DNA from: Lachnospiraceae bacterium UBA3821
Lineage (GTDB): Bacteria; Bacillota; Clostridia; Lachnospirales; Lachnospiraceae
Direction: 5' to 3'
DNA length: 8,106 bases
Assembly: GCA_002368865.1 (NCBI GenBank)
Contig: DFDT01000201.1
Location: 1-8,106, forward strand
Shown here: positions 1 through 7,765 of the stretch, piece by piece
Position numbering within the stretch: the stretch's first letter is position 1
Layout: every line of letters begins with the position of its first letter
The notes under the pieces: generated by a model
What the model was told of the DNA's origin: nothing
Database searches by the model: none
What the model saw: the letters and a program-made list of their open reading frames with translations, nothing else
Program-made: the position numbers and the translations under genes

Positions 1-685
1 CACAGATCCGGTCGATCTCATCCCCAAAAAACTCCACCCGGATCAGATAATCTCCGCCCTGCGCCGGATAGATCTCCAGAACATCTCCATGCACCCGGAA
101 AGTGGCACGCTTTACTTCCATATCATTCCGATCATACTGCATATCGATCAGTTCCCGGATCACCTGATCCCTGTCCTTGGTCATTCCCGGACGCAATGAG
201 ACCACCATGTCCTTGTACTCATCCGGACTTCCCAGACCATAGATACAGGACACACTGGCCACAACAATCACATCCTTCCGCTCCGTCAACGACGCCGTCG
301 CCGACAGCCGCAGCTTGTCAATCTCGTCATTGATCGCAGAATCTTTTGCAATATAAGTATCCGAAGACGGTACATACGCCTCCGGCTGATAATAATCATA
401 ATAACTGACAAAATACTCTACCGCATTCTCCGGAAAAAACTCCTTCATCTCCCCGTAGAGCTGTCCGGCCAACGTCTTGTTGTGACTGATGATCAGCGTG
501 GGCTTCTGCAGCGCCTGAATCACATTCGCCATGGTAAATGTCTTACCCGAACCCGTCACGCCCAACAGCGTCTGAAACTGATTGCCCGCCCGAAAACCGT
601 CTACCAGATCCTTTATCGCCTGAGGCTGATCTCCGGTAGGCTGATATTCACTATGCAATTTAAACCTGTTTTCCATCCCACTCAT
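1..685 (-). CDS. uvrB: UvrABC excision nuclease subunit B, N-terminal part (3' end outside window)
   Basis: UvrB is the damage-verifying helicase-like subunit of cytoplasmic nucleotide excision repair; it is loaded by UvrA and recruits UvrC. The first 228 residues are present and the gene runs off the left edge. Visible are the Q-motif-like start ([11 protein letters not shown], 14-24), Walker [10 protein letters not shown] (42-50), the motif around [15 protein letters not shown] (67-81) and the tyrosine-rich beta-hairpin that inserts between DNA strands ([20 protein letters not shown], 95-114), followed by [11 protein letters not shown] (120-130). No frameshift or lost key residue is seen. 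The ATG at 685 is chosen because GGAGGAAAG lies at 695-703; an in-frame ATG at 676 is farther from it. The gene starts 28 bases after the upstream membrane-protein gene on the same strand with no terminator in the gap, so read-through is likely. Identification is very secure. Confidence 0.98.
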   Translation of the reverse strand, partial: MSGMENRFKLHSEYQPTGDQPQAIKDLVDGFRAGNQFQTLLGVTGSGKTFTMANVIQALQKPTLIISHNKTLAGQLYGEMKEFFPENAVEYFVSYYDYYQPEAYVPSSDTYIAKDSAINDEIDKLRLSATASLTERKDVIVVASVSCIYGLGSPDEYKDMVVSLRPGMTKDRDQVIRELIDMQYDRNDMEVKRATFRVHGDVLEIYPAQGGDYLIRVEFFGDEIDRIC

Positions 686-694
686 CAATATAAA

Positions 695-703
695 CTTTCC
701 TCC
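695..703 (-). promoter_or_regulatory. Ribosome binding site of uvrB
   Basis: The minus strand reads GGAGGAAAG here, nine bases before the ATG at 685. It lies wholly in the 28-base gap after the preceding gene and favours the ATG at 685 over the in-frame ATG at 676. Confidence 0.8.
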
Positions 704-713
704 AAGAATCCAG

Positions 714-2417
714 TCATTCTCCGCTTTGCGACGGCGAGAGACTGATCAGAATATAGCGATCCGTTTCATAAATATACCCCTCCTGAGGATACCCGGGCAT
801 GTCCTTTTCCTCCCGAAGCGCAACCGCCTCCTCCAGCCATTCTTCTCTGTCAATATAGGTAAACTCATCATAACCCAGCATTGCCCACAGATTTGTATAT
901 TGCTGGTATGTGAGGACAGATGCATTTTGAAATGGATTGTGGGCCCATGTTAACACAGACAATAACGGTGACTCCGCATAAGCATATCCAAGTCCCTCAT
1001 AATTCATATGAAATTTCTCTTTCAAATGAATATCGATCGGATCCGTACATCTGCAGATCATACGATATTGCCATGAGGAAAAAGGAATACACGCTGCCTC
1101 ATACAATTCCCCACTTGGCAGAGTTGCTCCTTCCACTACAAGCGGCTTGGAGGTATCATACCCCGAAAGCAGATCCTCTGCCACGTGTATCATGATCGTC
1201 GATGCCTCCTCATATTTTCTGTAATCCTGGATAAACCATTTATTCATATCTGCACTCTGGAAAATGCAAACCAGAATACCGCAGACAGCCTGTATGGTTA
1301 AAACAAGCTTTTTGCGTCCGCATTTCACCCCGTAAGCCCCGATCAATAAAAAAGCAGACAGGGATATGATCGGGAGAAACTGCGCCGAATGATACGACTC
1401 CGGTCCCCCACCGACAATACTCATCACGATCTGAAACAATACGATAGCACATACGCACAAAATCGGATAAATATCTCTTCTCTTTATAATCGCCAGAAGC
1501 GAGATCACACACAGCACACCCATGCTGATGACATAAACAGTGATTGGCAGATAGACAAACGCCTGCACATAATATCTGAGATATAATTTTTTGATCAACA
1601 GCGATATACTGCCCGGTTCGGAAAGCAGTCCCCCAAATACCTGATTATACCCGATCGATAACTCCGCCAGATGATAACACTGCTGGATCACATACAACAC
1701 ACCTGTGCGCAACAGCACAACAACCAGGCAGACCGCCATACCTTTTACGATCCAGCCCACGATCGAGCCGCCATACGCATGCGTTCCCGATTCCACTGTG
1801 TGAAGAATAAAAAATATCAATATCGCACCGACAACAAAACACTGCAACATTGACTCATAGCATCCCACAGAAATTGTTAAGAGCACCGAACAGAACAATA
1901 AACGAAGCAGCACATCCCGCCTTTCGCATCCGCGCCTCATCGATTCATAGAATTGATATAACGCCATGGCACACAGACAGTATCCAATACACATTCCGTT
2001 ATGCAGATAATATACCCACAATTCGCTGAGAATAGAATCGGAAACAAACAACGCAACGGCAATTGCAGCGATTGGTTCTGGAATCCGTAATCCACACTCC
2101 TCAAAAACAAGGCGGATCGTTCCCGCCCAAAGCAACGCCCCGACGCAAAGCAGGATCAGCGCAATCGTTTCCACCAGTGGAGTAGGCCAGGATATGATAT
2201 TGAGATGCAGGATCCGGTTCAGAAAAAACAGTGTCCACCTTCCGGAATTGACCGCAAACCCGGTTTCATAGTACAGCCTCATATCGGTATCATCCACGCC
2301 GATCGCAAAGTGTGAGATGGCGTATCCATAACTGACCAGTGCAAAAAGGATCACAATACAGATAGACGGATTCTTTATCATAGAAAACGTTTCAACGAAT
2401 AATTTGTTCTGCTTCAC
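714..2417 (-). CDS. Multi-spanning membrane protein, GtrII-type glucosyltransferase-like
   Basis: The 567-residue protein has roughly ten hydrophobic membrane segments (about 18-37, 80-104, 113-130, 135-155, two in 170-208, 219-247, 283-311, 315-337, 345-364, 370-387) and a soluble C-terminal part of about 180 residues (390-567). After the first membrane segment comes a short outer loop with [11 protein letters not shown] (40-50) and NSGRW (57-61). A paired Asp followed by GRW in this position is typical of the GtrII family, which moves glucose from a lipid carrier onto a surface polysaccharide; I assign the family from this pattern and the topology only. The acceptor is unknown. The start is GTG at 2417, four bases after the protease gene, with AAGGTG at 2423-2428 overlapping the protease stop codon, so translation is probably coupled. 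Base composition is odd: hand-counted 60-base lines here give 33-48% GC, against 47-62% in neighbouring genes, which suggests a separate history. Another polytopic glycosyltransferase-like family is possible. Confidence 0.72.
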   Translation of the reverse strand: MKQNKLFVETFSMIKNPSICIVILFALVSYGYAISHFAIGVDDTDMRLYYETGFAVNSGRWTLFFLNRILHLNIISWPTPLVETIALILLCVGALLWAGTIRLVFEECGLRIPEPIAAIAVALFVSDSILSELWVYYLHNGMCIGYCLCAMALYQFYESMRRGCERRDVLLRLLFCSVLLTISVGCYESMLQCFVVGAILIFFILHTVESGTHAYGGSIVGWIVKGMAVCLVVVLLRTGVLYVIQQCYHLAELSIGYNQVFGGLLSEPGSISLLIKKLYLRYYVQAFVYLPITVYVISMGVLCVISLLAIIKRRDIYPILCVCAIVLFQIVMSIVGGGPESYHSAQFLPIISLSAFLLIGAYGVKCGRKKLVLTIQAVCGILVCIFQSADMNKWFIQDYRKYEEASTIMIHVAEDLLSGYDTSKPLVVEGATLPSGELYEAACIPFSSWQYRMICRCTDPIDIHLKEKFHMNYEGLGYAYAESPLLSVLTWAHNPFQNASVLTYQQYTNLWAMLGYDEFTYIDREEWLEEAVALREEKDMPGYPQEGYIYETDRYILISLSPSQSGE

Positions 2418-2421
2418 CTCA

Positions 2422-3630
2422 TCACCTTATCTGCTTCTTCAGCTCTTCCTTCGCCTTCTCCAACTGATTGTCGTAATGATCCTCGGTGCCGTAATAGGTC
2501 TCCCCGTCGAACTCGCAGACCACATCCGGCTCAATACCGGTGCCGTGGATATTCCGCCCGTTCGGCGTATAGTAGCTGCTGATGGTCATCTTCACCGCGG
2601 AGCCGTCCCCCAGGGAAAAGATCTGCTGTACGATACCTTTTCCGAAAGTAGTGGTTCCCACCAACGTTCCCAGCTTATAATCCTGGATCGCACCGGAGAG
2701 GATCTCCGCAGCGCTGGCGGAATTTCCATCCACCAAGACCACCAGCGGAAGCTTCCATTCCCGAAGTCCGTCGCACTTATACTCCTTGCGGGTTCCCTCT
2801 TTATCCTCCGTATAGACGATCAGTCCTTTCGGCAGGATCATGCGCCCGATATCCACCACAGCACTTAAATTTCCGCCGGGATTTCCCCGCAGATCCAAAA
2901 TCATTCCCCTGGCATCCGATCCCTTTACCGTAGCCAGCGCATCCGCAAACTGATCCACCGTCACCTCGTCAAATTCCGTGATCTGGACATATGCCATCTG
3001 ATCGTCCAGCATCTCATATTTGACGGTAGGGCTTTCCACCTTTCTTCTGGCCACCACCTTCTCGATGTAATCATTCTCCCCACCCCGCACCAACGTCAAA
3101 GTCACCGTAGTTCCCTCCGGTCCTTTGATCAGCGCCACCACTTCGGACAGTTCAAGCCCCTGCGTCGATTGGCCGTCCACCTTGTAGATGAGATCGTTCG
3201 CCCGCAGATCCGCCTCCTCAGCCGGCGTTCCCTCAATGATACCGGAAATTTTGGGCAGCGATGTATCGGTATCGATGGAAACATATGCACCCACACCATA
3301 ATAGATCCCCTGGGTCTGATCCATCAGGGAATTCAGTTCATCCAGCGTGTAGTACACGGAATACGGATCGTCCAGCGCATCCATCATTCCCCGATAGAGC
3401 CCCGCCTCCAGCTCTTCATCTGTCATATCTTTCAGATAAAATTTTTCATGGATCAGACCCTCCAGCGACTGCACCTTCCCCAGTACCCTATCATTCATAA
3501 AAGAGTCATCCCCAAAAATCGCACTCTTCCTGAAGATAATGCTGGTGATGATCAATGCAACCAATAAACCCACTACAAGGCCAAGAGCAAAAAGCCCCCA
3601 GCCTTTTCTTTTCTGTTGTTCCATATCCAT
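2422..3630 (-). CDS. C-terminal processing peptidase, S41 family with PDZ domain (CtpA/CtpB-like)
   Basis: This is a 402-residue serine protease anchored by one N-terminal membrane helix (about 11-33), with the rest outside the cytoplasm. The order is helical N-terminal segment (about 45-106, including DALDDPYSVYYT), PDZ domain (about 107-185), then the S41 core with ILDLRGNPGG (244-253). The catalytic set is complete by spacing: Ser306 in NSASAAE (303-309), Lys331 in TTFGKGIVQ and Gln335 four residues later, matching the Ser/Lys/Gln arrangement described for CtpB and Tsp. GIEPDV (365-370) is also typical. The ATG at 3630 has AGAGGG at 3638-3643 with a seven-base spacer. It lies 52 bases after the M23 peptidase gene. 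In Bacillus subtilis ctpB also adjoins ftsEX, and PDZ proteases of this kind degrade or process cell-wall hydrolases in several bacteria. The substrate here is unknown; the neighbouring M23 protein is a candidate by context only. Confidence 0.96.
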   Translation of the reverse strand: MDMEQQKRKGWGLFALGLVVGLLVALIITSIIFRKSAIFGDDSFMNDRVLGKVQSLEGLIHEKFYLKDMTDEELEAGLYRGMMDALDDPYSVYYTLDELNSLMDQTQGIYYGVGAYVSIDTDTSLPKISGIIEGTPAEEADLRANDLIYKVDGQSTQGLELSEVVALIKGPEGTTVTLTLVRGGENDYIEKVVARRKVESPTVKYEMLDDQMAYVQITEFDEVTVDQFADALATVKGSDARGMILDLRGNPGGNLSAVVDIGRMILPKGLIVYTEDKEGTRKEYKCDGLREWKLPLVVLVDGNSASAAEILSGAIQDYKLGTLVGTTTFGKGIVQQIFSLGDGSAVKMTISSYYTPNGRNIHGTGIEPDVVCEFDGETYYGTEDHYDNQLEKAKEELKKQIR

Positions 3631-3682
3631 TTTATTTCCCTCTTTCCGCTTCTCTGCAGGTGTCTTCTGCAGTCACACCCGA

Positions 3683-4921
3683 TCACTGCTTCAAATAATT
3701 CCATGGCGATACATAAGAACCGTTTTTACGCACACTGAAATGCAGATGATTTCCCGTAGAGCGGCCCGTACTGCCCACCGCCGCGATAGTCTCCCCTCTG
3801 GTCACGATATCGCCGCTCTTCACATACAGTGCAGACGCGTGCATATAGATCGTATACAGCTCGTCGCCATGGTCGATCATAATATAATTGCCCATCGTGG
3901 AACTGTAGGTTGCCGCAATGACCTTCCCGTCGTAGGCAGCATAGATCGCCGTTCCCTTCGGTGACGCGAAATCCACGCCGTTATGAAACTGCTGCACTCC
4001 CAGCGTGGGATGCATCCGCATACCGTAATCATCCGAAACCCTGGTGTAAGAAGCCAACGGAAACTTGAACTGACCGCCGTCATACGTGAGCACTGTGCCG
4101 TTCGCCGCAAGGATTGCCTTCTTCTCCGCATTGATGGCCGCCTCCAGTGCAGCGATCTCTCCATCCTGCTCCTTGATCATCTGCTCATATTCCTTGATGG
4201 CTTTCTGCTTCGTGTTGATATCGGACTCATAAGCCGCGATATCTTTATTCTTCTGGTCGATCAGGGCTTCCAGATTCGCCTGTTCCGCCTCCACGCCTTT
4301 CTTGGTCTCGTCGAGGATTTCCCGCTCCAGCTCCAGCTGCTGCTCACACAGCTCCACATACTCCCTGGTAGACTTAAATTCCTCATACATCTGTTTATCA
4401 TATGCGGCAACTTTTTCGATAGAATCCGCATTGTTCACAAAATTCCCGAAACTGCCCGAGGAAAGCAGCACGTCCACCCACTGATTGTTCTGACTCTCAT
4501 ACATCAGCCGGATCCGTGCCACCATGGATCTCTGCTGCGCATCCTCCACTTCGATGGCCCTGTCCAGTTCTTCCAGCGTCTCGGAAATCTCCTGCTCCTT
4601 GGCCTCGATCTGGGCATTCAATCCTGAAATATTCTGCTCAATCTCCACCAGCTGAGAATCCAGCTGCGCCACATAATTCTTCAGATTCGCCCTCTGCGTC
4701 TCCAGGTTTTTCTTGACCTTCTGCAGATCGGTCAGACTGTTCTTCAGCTTCGTCTTTTCTTTCTGCATCTCAGAGATCTGATTCTCTTTCGCCTTAATGC
4801 TGTCAGATGTAATAGATGACATGGACGTCGCTGCCTGAGCAGGAAACCGTCCGATTCCCACGATCAAACCCAACGCTACGGCAACTGCAATTATTTTTTT
4901 ATGCTTTTCTCTCACTCTCAA
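3683..4921 (-). CDS. Secreted coiled-coil M23 (LytM) peptidoglycan hydrolase, likely FtsEX client
   Basis: The 412-residue protein is predicted to be exported: a basic start, a hydrophobic stretch (10-23) and AQA-AT near residue 30 form a signal peptide. Two long heptad-rich coiled coils (about 38-130 and 165-275) flank a segment containing RLMYES (138-143), DVLLSSGSFGNFVNNADSIE (150-169), which resembles the PcsB coiled-coil domain known to contact FtsX. The C-terminal LytM domain (about 285-412) has HNGVD (His313, Asp317), YMH (His361) and HLH (His392, His394). The expected zinc ligands His313, Asp317 and His394 and the helper histidines are all present, so it should cut peptide cross-links itself, unlike EnvC, which has a degenerate site. 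It follows ftsX by 55 bases, which supports activation by FtsEX. The start is TTG at 4921, chosen because AGAGGA at 4929-4934 gives a seven-base spacer; an in-frame GTG at 4915 is the alternative. Product family is secure; FtsEX dependence is inferred. Confidence 0.93.
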   Translation of the reverse strand: MRVREKHKKIIAVAVALGLIVGIGRFPAQAATSMSSITSDSIKAKENQISEMQKEKTKLKNSLTDLQKVKKNLETQRANLKNYVAQLDSQLVEIEQNISGLNAQIEAKEQEISETLEELDRAIEVEDAQQRSMVARIRLMYESQNNQWVDVLLSSGSFGNFVNNADSIEKVAAYDKQMYEEFKSTREYVELCEQQLELEREILDETKKGVEAEQANLEALIDQKNKDIAAYESDINTKQKAIKEYEQMIKEQDGEIAALEAAINAEKKAILAANGTVLTYDGGQFKFPLASYTRVSDDYGMRMHPTLGVQQFHNGVDFASPKGTAIYAAYDGKVIAATYSSTMGNYIMIDHGDELYTIYMHASALYVKSGDIVTRGETIAAVGSTGRSTGNHLHFSVRKNGSYVSPWNYLKQ

Positions 4922-4928
4922 TCTGTCG

Positions 4929-4934
4929 TCCTCT
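4929..4934 (-). promoter_or_regulatory. Ribosome binding site supporting a TTG start
   Basis: AGAGGA on the minus strand sits seven bases before TTG at 4921. No ATG exists at the proper distance, so this site is the main reason to accept the non-standard start of the M23 hydrolase gene. Confidence 0.7.
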
Positions 4935-4976
4935 TGCTAAACTGTTGCCATTCCTATTTACGCACTCATGCATCTG

Positions 4977-5921
4977 CTACACGTGCAAATGTTTTCTCAC
5001 CGTAGAGATACTGCCCAAAAATCCGATTCCTACACCCACCAGCAAAGATACCGGCGTCAGCACATGGAAGATCTCCTCCACGGACAGGAAATGCAGGAAC
5101 TCGCTGAGTACCGTAAAACGCCCCGTCACATACTCAAGCGCATAGTTATATACACTGTAGATCACGACCAGCGGAATGATCGCACCGATCAGGCCGATGA
5201 TCATACCTTCAATCACAAAGGGTGCCCGCACAAAGAAATCCGTTGCACCAATATACTTCATAATGCCGATCTCTTCCTTCCGGACCGAGATTCCCATGGC
5301 AACCGTATTACTGATCAGGAAAATGCTGACCGCCAGAAGTACCACCACAATGCCTGCCGACACATAAGCAATCAATAAGTTCACGCCGCTCAGCGTATGC
5401 GCCGTCACCGCAGAATACCGAACCTTGCGCACCTCCGGCATGGACTGCAGCCAGGTCACAAGGGCATCCTGCATGGACACATCATTCAGAAATACCTGAT
5501 AACTATTCTCTCCCTGCAGAGGATTGTCCGGAAATCCGTCCTTGTAATTCTCACCGAAATAATCCCTTCCGAAAGACTCCCACGCCTGATCGTCAGAAAC
5601 ATAGACCACATCGGACACCTCCACTCTCGCAGCGATCATCTGACCGATCTCATCAATGCGCTCCTGCGTGGGAACCTGCCCCTCCGCATGACTTGCGCAG
5701 CCGTCCGGGAAATCCCCTTCATAGTGAAAAAATACAGTGACGGACACACCTTCCTCCGCCGTCTTCACCACATGCTGAAAATTCGCTACAATCGCATAAA
5801 AGAGACCAAACAAAAACAGACATGCCGTGATCGTTGCAACGGACGCCAGTGAAAACAGTTTGTTTCTGAAAATATTGGCGATCCCCTGCCTAATAATATA
5901 AAATAATGTACTAATCTTCAT
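4977..5921 (-). CDS. ftsX: Cell division protein FtsX, membrane subunit of FtsEX
   Basis: FtsX is the membrane subunit of the FtsEX complex; it passes ATPase-driven movement of FtsE to hydrolases outside the membrane. The 314-residue protein has the expected four membrane helices (about 22-46, 183-206, 234-259, 286-306), a large extracellular domain between the first two (47-182), and the conserved cytoplasmic stretch SVRKEEIGIMKYIGAT (212-227). Residues 66-86 (around YEGDFPDGCASH) seem to form an extra insertion near the start of the extracellular domain, with one cysteine at 75. The ATG at 5921 is preferred over an in-frame TTG at 5954 because GGAAGGGG lies at 5931-5938 and because residues then begin MKISTLFYIIRQG, as is usual for the family. 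The gene overlaps the end of ftsE by 11 bases, so the two are probably translationally coupled. Confidence 0.96.
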   Translation of the reverse strand: MKISTLFYIIRQGIANIFRNKLFSLASVATITACLFLFGLFYAIVANFQHVVKTAEEGVSVTVFFHYEGDFPDGCASHAEGQVPTQERIDEIGQMIAARVEVSDVVYVSDDQAWESFGRDYFGENYKDGFPDNPLQGENSYQVFLNDVSMQDALVTWLQSMPEVRKVRYSAVTAHTLSGVNLLIAYVSAGIVVVLLAVSIFLISNTVAMGISVRKEEIGIMKYIGATDFFVRAPFVIEGMIIGLIGAIIPLVVIYSVYNYALEYVTGRFTVLSEFLHFLSVEEIFHVLTPVSLLVGVGIGFLGSISTVRKHLHV

Positions 5922-6654
5922 CGATATATGCCCCTTCCTCTTCGTCGCTGACAATGGAGCCCTGCTTTAATGTGATCACACGCTTGCGCATGGCATTCAC
6001 AATCTCACTGTTATGGGTTACCACAAGGACCGTAGTGCCGGACGCGTTGATCTCCTCTAACAGCTTCATGATCTCCCATGAATTGTTGGGGTCCAGATTA
6101 CCGGTGGGCTCGTCCGCCAGCAAGATGGACGGCTTGTTCACCAGTGCCCTCGCCAACGCCACTCTCTGCTGTTCGCCGCCGGAGAGCTGACGGGGTCTCG
6201 ATTTATATTTTCCCGCCAATCCCACCGTAGCCAGGATCGTGGGCACATTCCGACGGATCTCCCTGCCGGGCGTCTCCACAATGCGCTGGGCAAATGCCAC
6301 ATTCTCATACACGTTCCGGTCCTTCAGCAGGCGGAAGTCCTGAAACACTACGCCCAGGCATCTGCGGAACTGCGGGATCTTCCTGCGGGGCAGCTTCTTT
6401 AAATCAAACCCCATAACATGAACACTGCCGCTGGTCGCTACAAGCTCCCGCAGCAGAAGTTTGATCATTGTTGATTTACCGGAACCGCTGGTTCCCACGA
6501 TGAATACGAATTCACCGGGATAGATATTCAGGCTTACATTATCGAGTGCCGCATTTCCCTCCGAATAACTCTTGCTCACATTATTCAGACAGATAATGCC
6601 GTTCTCTTTTATAAATTCTTCTCTCTCTTGTCTCTTTTTCTCTTTCCTCGTCAT
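5911..6654 (-). CDS. ftsE: Cell division ATP-binding protein FtsE
   Basis: FtsE is the cytoplasmic ATPase of the FtsEX complex. All ABC motifs are intact in this 247-residue protein: Walker A GTSGSGKST (54-62), Q-loop FQDFRLL (104-110), signature LSGGEQQR (157-164), Walker B ILLADEP (177-183, catalytic Glu182), D-loop NLD (186-188) and switch His214 in VVTHN. The phrase DEPTGNLDP and the FQDFRLL Q-loop are characteristic of FtsE. It is longer than the usual 220-230 residues because of a charged N-terminal extension (MTRKEKKRQEREEF, 1-14, then about five more residues) and an acidic tail (SDEEEGAYIDED). The ATG at 6654 is chosen because GGAGG at 6660-6664 precedes it by five bases; reading from the TTG at 6684 would overlap the upstream gene and lacks a site. 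It starts 19 bases after the regulator gene and overlaps ftsX by 11 bases. Confidence 0.98.
   Translation of the reverse strand: MTRKEKKRQEREEFIKENGIICLNNVSKSYSEGNAALDNVSLNIYPGEFVFIVGTSGSGKSTMIKLLLRELVATSGSVHVMGFDLKKLPRRKIPQFRRCLGVVFQDFRLLKDRNVYENVAFAQRIVETPGREIRRNVPTILATVGLAGKYKSRPRQLSGGEQQRVALARALVNKPSILLADEPTGNLDPNNSWEIMKLLEEINASGTTVLVVTHNSEIVNAMRKRVITLKQGSIVSDEEEGAYIDED
5931..5938 (-). promoter_or_regulatory. Ribosome binding site of ftsX inside ftsE
   Basis: GGAAGGGG, within the longer purine run 5931-5940, is nine bases before the ATG at 5921. It lies in the last codons of ftsE and rules in favour of this ATG over the TTG at 5954. Confidence 0.75.
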
Positions 6655-6659
6655 CCTGT

Positions 6660-6664
6660 CCTCC
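6660..6664 (-). promoter_or_regulatory. Ribosome binding site of ftsE
   Basis: GGAGG on the minus strand, five bases before the ATG at 6654 and inside the 19-base gap after the regulator's stop codon. It fixes the ftsE start and argues against the TTG at 6684. Confidence 0.8.
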
Positions 6665-6673
6665 AAAACAGTA

Positions 6674-7765
6674 CTAGTAGTCAAAACTTTCCATGTACTT
6701 CATATATTTCACGACCATGAGCGCGATCTTGAACGTAATGGCGTCCTCAAACACGCGCAGATCCAGCCCGGTACTCTTCTGCAGTTTATCCAGCCGATAT
6801 ACCAGCGTATTTCTGTGAATGAACAACTGTCTGGATGTCTCGGACACATTCAGGCTGTTCTCGAAAAATTTGTTGATCGTCGTCAATGTCTCCTGGTCGA
6901 AATCATCGGGGTTCTTGCCCTTGAAAATCTCGCGGATGAACATCTTACAGAGCGGGATCGGCAGCTGGTAGATCAGACGTCCGATTCCCAGCTCATTGTA
7001 GGCGATGACAGTCCTGTCCTCGAAGAAGATTTTGCTGACGTCGAGGGCCATCTTGGCCTCCTTGAAGGAACGGCTGACCTCTTTGATCTCCTCGACCACG
7101 GTTCCGTAGGCGACCCTGATATCGGAAATCCCCATCTTGTGGAGGTGGTCCTCGATCCCGTGCGCAGTCTTCTCAATCACCTTCTCCCTGCTGCTGCTGT
7201 CAGAAAGTTCCTTGACAATGACCACGTTGCTCTCGTCCACCGCGGTGACAAAGTCGGAAGAACTCACACCGACATACTCCTGCATCAGCTCCAGGACGTT
7301 CCTGTCGCGGTCCGAGCCGTTTTCGATAATAATGACCACGCGCCATACATCCGGCACGATACGCAGCTTCTTGGCTCTGCTGTAAATATCAACCAGAAGG
7401 AGATTGTCCAGGAGCAGATTCTTCATGAAACTGTCCTTGTCATAGCGCTCCTTGAAGGCAGCCATCAGACCCCTCAGCTGAAAAGCCGCCATCCTGCCCA
7501 CGAGCAGGGTGTTATCGCTCTCGCCCCTGACAACCAGGACATACTCCAGCTGCTGGTCTTCCAGTACTTTAAAAAACTGAAAGGGTCCTGCAGACTGAGA
7601 GTCTGCGGGAGAAACGACAAAATCCGGTATTGCATGAACCGCGTCTGAAAAAACGGGCGCAGTAGAAACGACCTCTCTTCCTTCAGCGTCCATAATACAG
7701 ATTTCCAAGCGTGTAATATCTTTTATCCCTTCAATCGTATTCTGTAAAACCTGATTCGAAACCAT
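6674..7765 (-). CDS. CdaR/PucR-family transcriptional regulator
   Basis: This 363-residue protein has the three-part layout of CdaR (sugar diacid) regulators. The N-terminal part (about 1-125) begins SNQVLQNTIEGIKDITRLEI, resembling the diacid recognition domain. A middle part (about 140-270) looks like the degenerate GGDEF-like domain of this family. The C-terminal part (about 292-350) is a PucR-type helix-turn-helix, with NVSETSRQLFIHRNTLVYRL at 306-325. It is presumably a cytoplasmic DNA-binding protein; the ligand cannot be read from sequence. The ATG at 7765 is preferred: AGGAAAG upstream is too close to the in-frame GTG at 7774, and the family usually starts near SNQ. The distance to the ATG is somewhat long, so the GTG remains possible. 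It is followed after 19 bases by ftsE, so it may be co-transcribed with the division genes and may regulate itself. No sugar-diacid gene is visible nearby, so the family name should not be taken as function. Confidence 0.85.
   Translation of the reverse strand: MVSNQVLQNTIEGIKDITRLEICIMDAEGREVVSTAPVFSDAVHAIPDFVVSPADSQSAGPFQFFKVLEDQQLEYVLVVRGESDNTLLVGRMAAFQLRGLMAAFKERYDKDSFMKNLLLDNLLLVDIYSRAKKLRIVPDVWRVVIIIENGSDRDRNVLELMQEYVGVSSSDFVTAVDESNVVIVKELSDSSSREKVIEKTAHGIEDHLHKMGISDIRVAYGTVVEEIKEVSRSFKEAKMALDVSKIFFEDRTVIAYNELGIGRLIYQLPIPLCKMFIREIFKGKNPDDFDQETLTTINKFFENSLNVSETSRQLFIHRNTLVYRLDKLQKSTGLDLRVFEDAITFKIALMVVKYMKYMESFDY

Noticed and set aside
3654..3672. Two CTGCAG copies seven bases apart between the hydrolase and protease genes, considered as a terminator hairpin
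   Set aside because: The stem is only six pairs and no T-run follows on the minus strand; the copies are self-palindromic and may pair by chance.
3983..4627. Plus-strand open frame of 214 codons opposite the M23 hydrolase
   Set aside because: Its Leu/His/Arg-rich translation is what results from reading the coiled-coil codons antisense; no ribosome binding site or domain was seen.
5922..5954. Upstream TTG start for ftsX at 5954
   Set aside because: No ribosome binding site at that point, and the eleven extra residues (MSATKRKGHIS) are not expected in the family; the ATG at 5921 has a good site.
6655..6684. Upstream TTG start for ftsE at 6684
   Set aside because: It would overlap the end of the regulator gene and lacks a site; GGAGG at 6660-6664 points to the ATG at 6654.
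6572..7648. Long plus-strand open frame of 358 codons opposite the regulator gene
   Set aside because: It lies almost wholly antisense to a gene with a clear CdaR/PucR layout, its translation shows no known domain, and the opposite strand explains the open frame.
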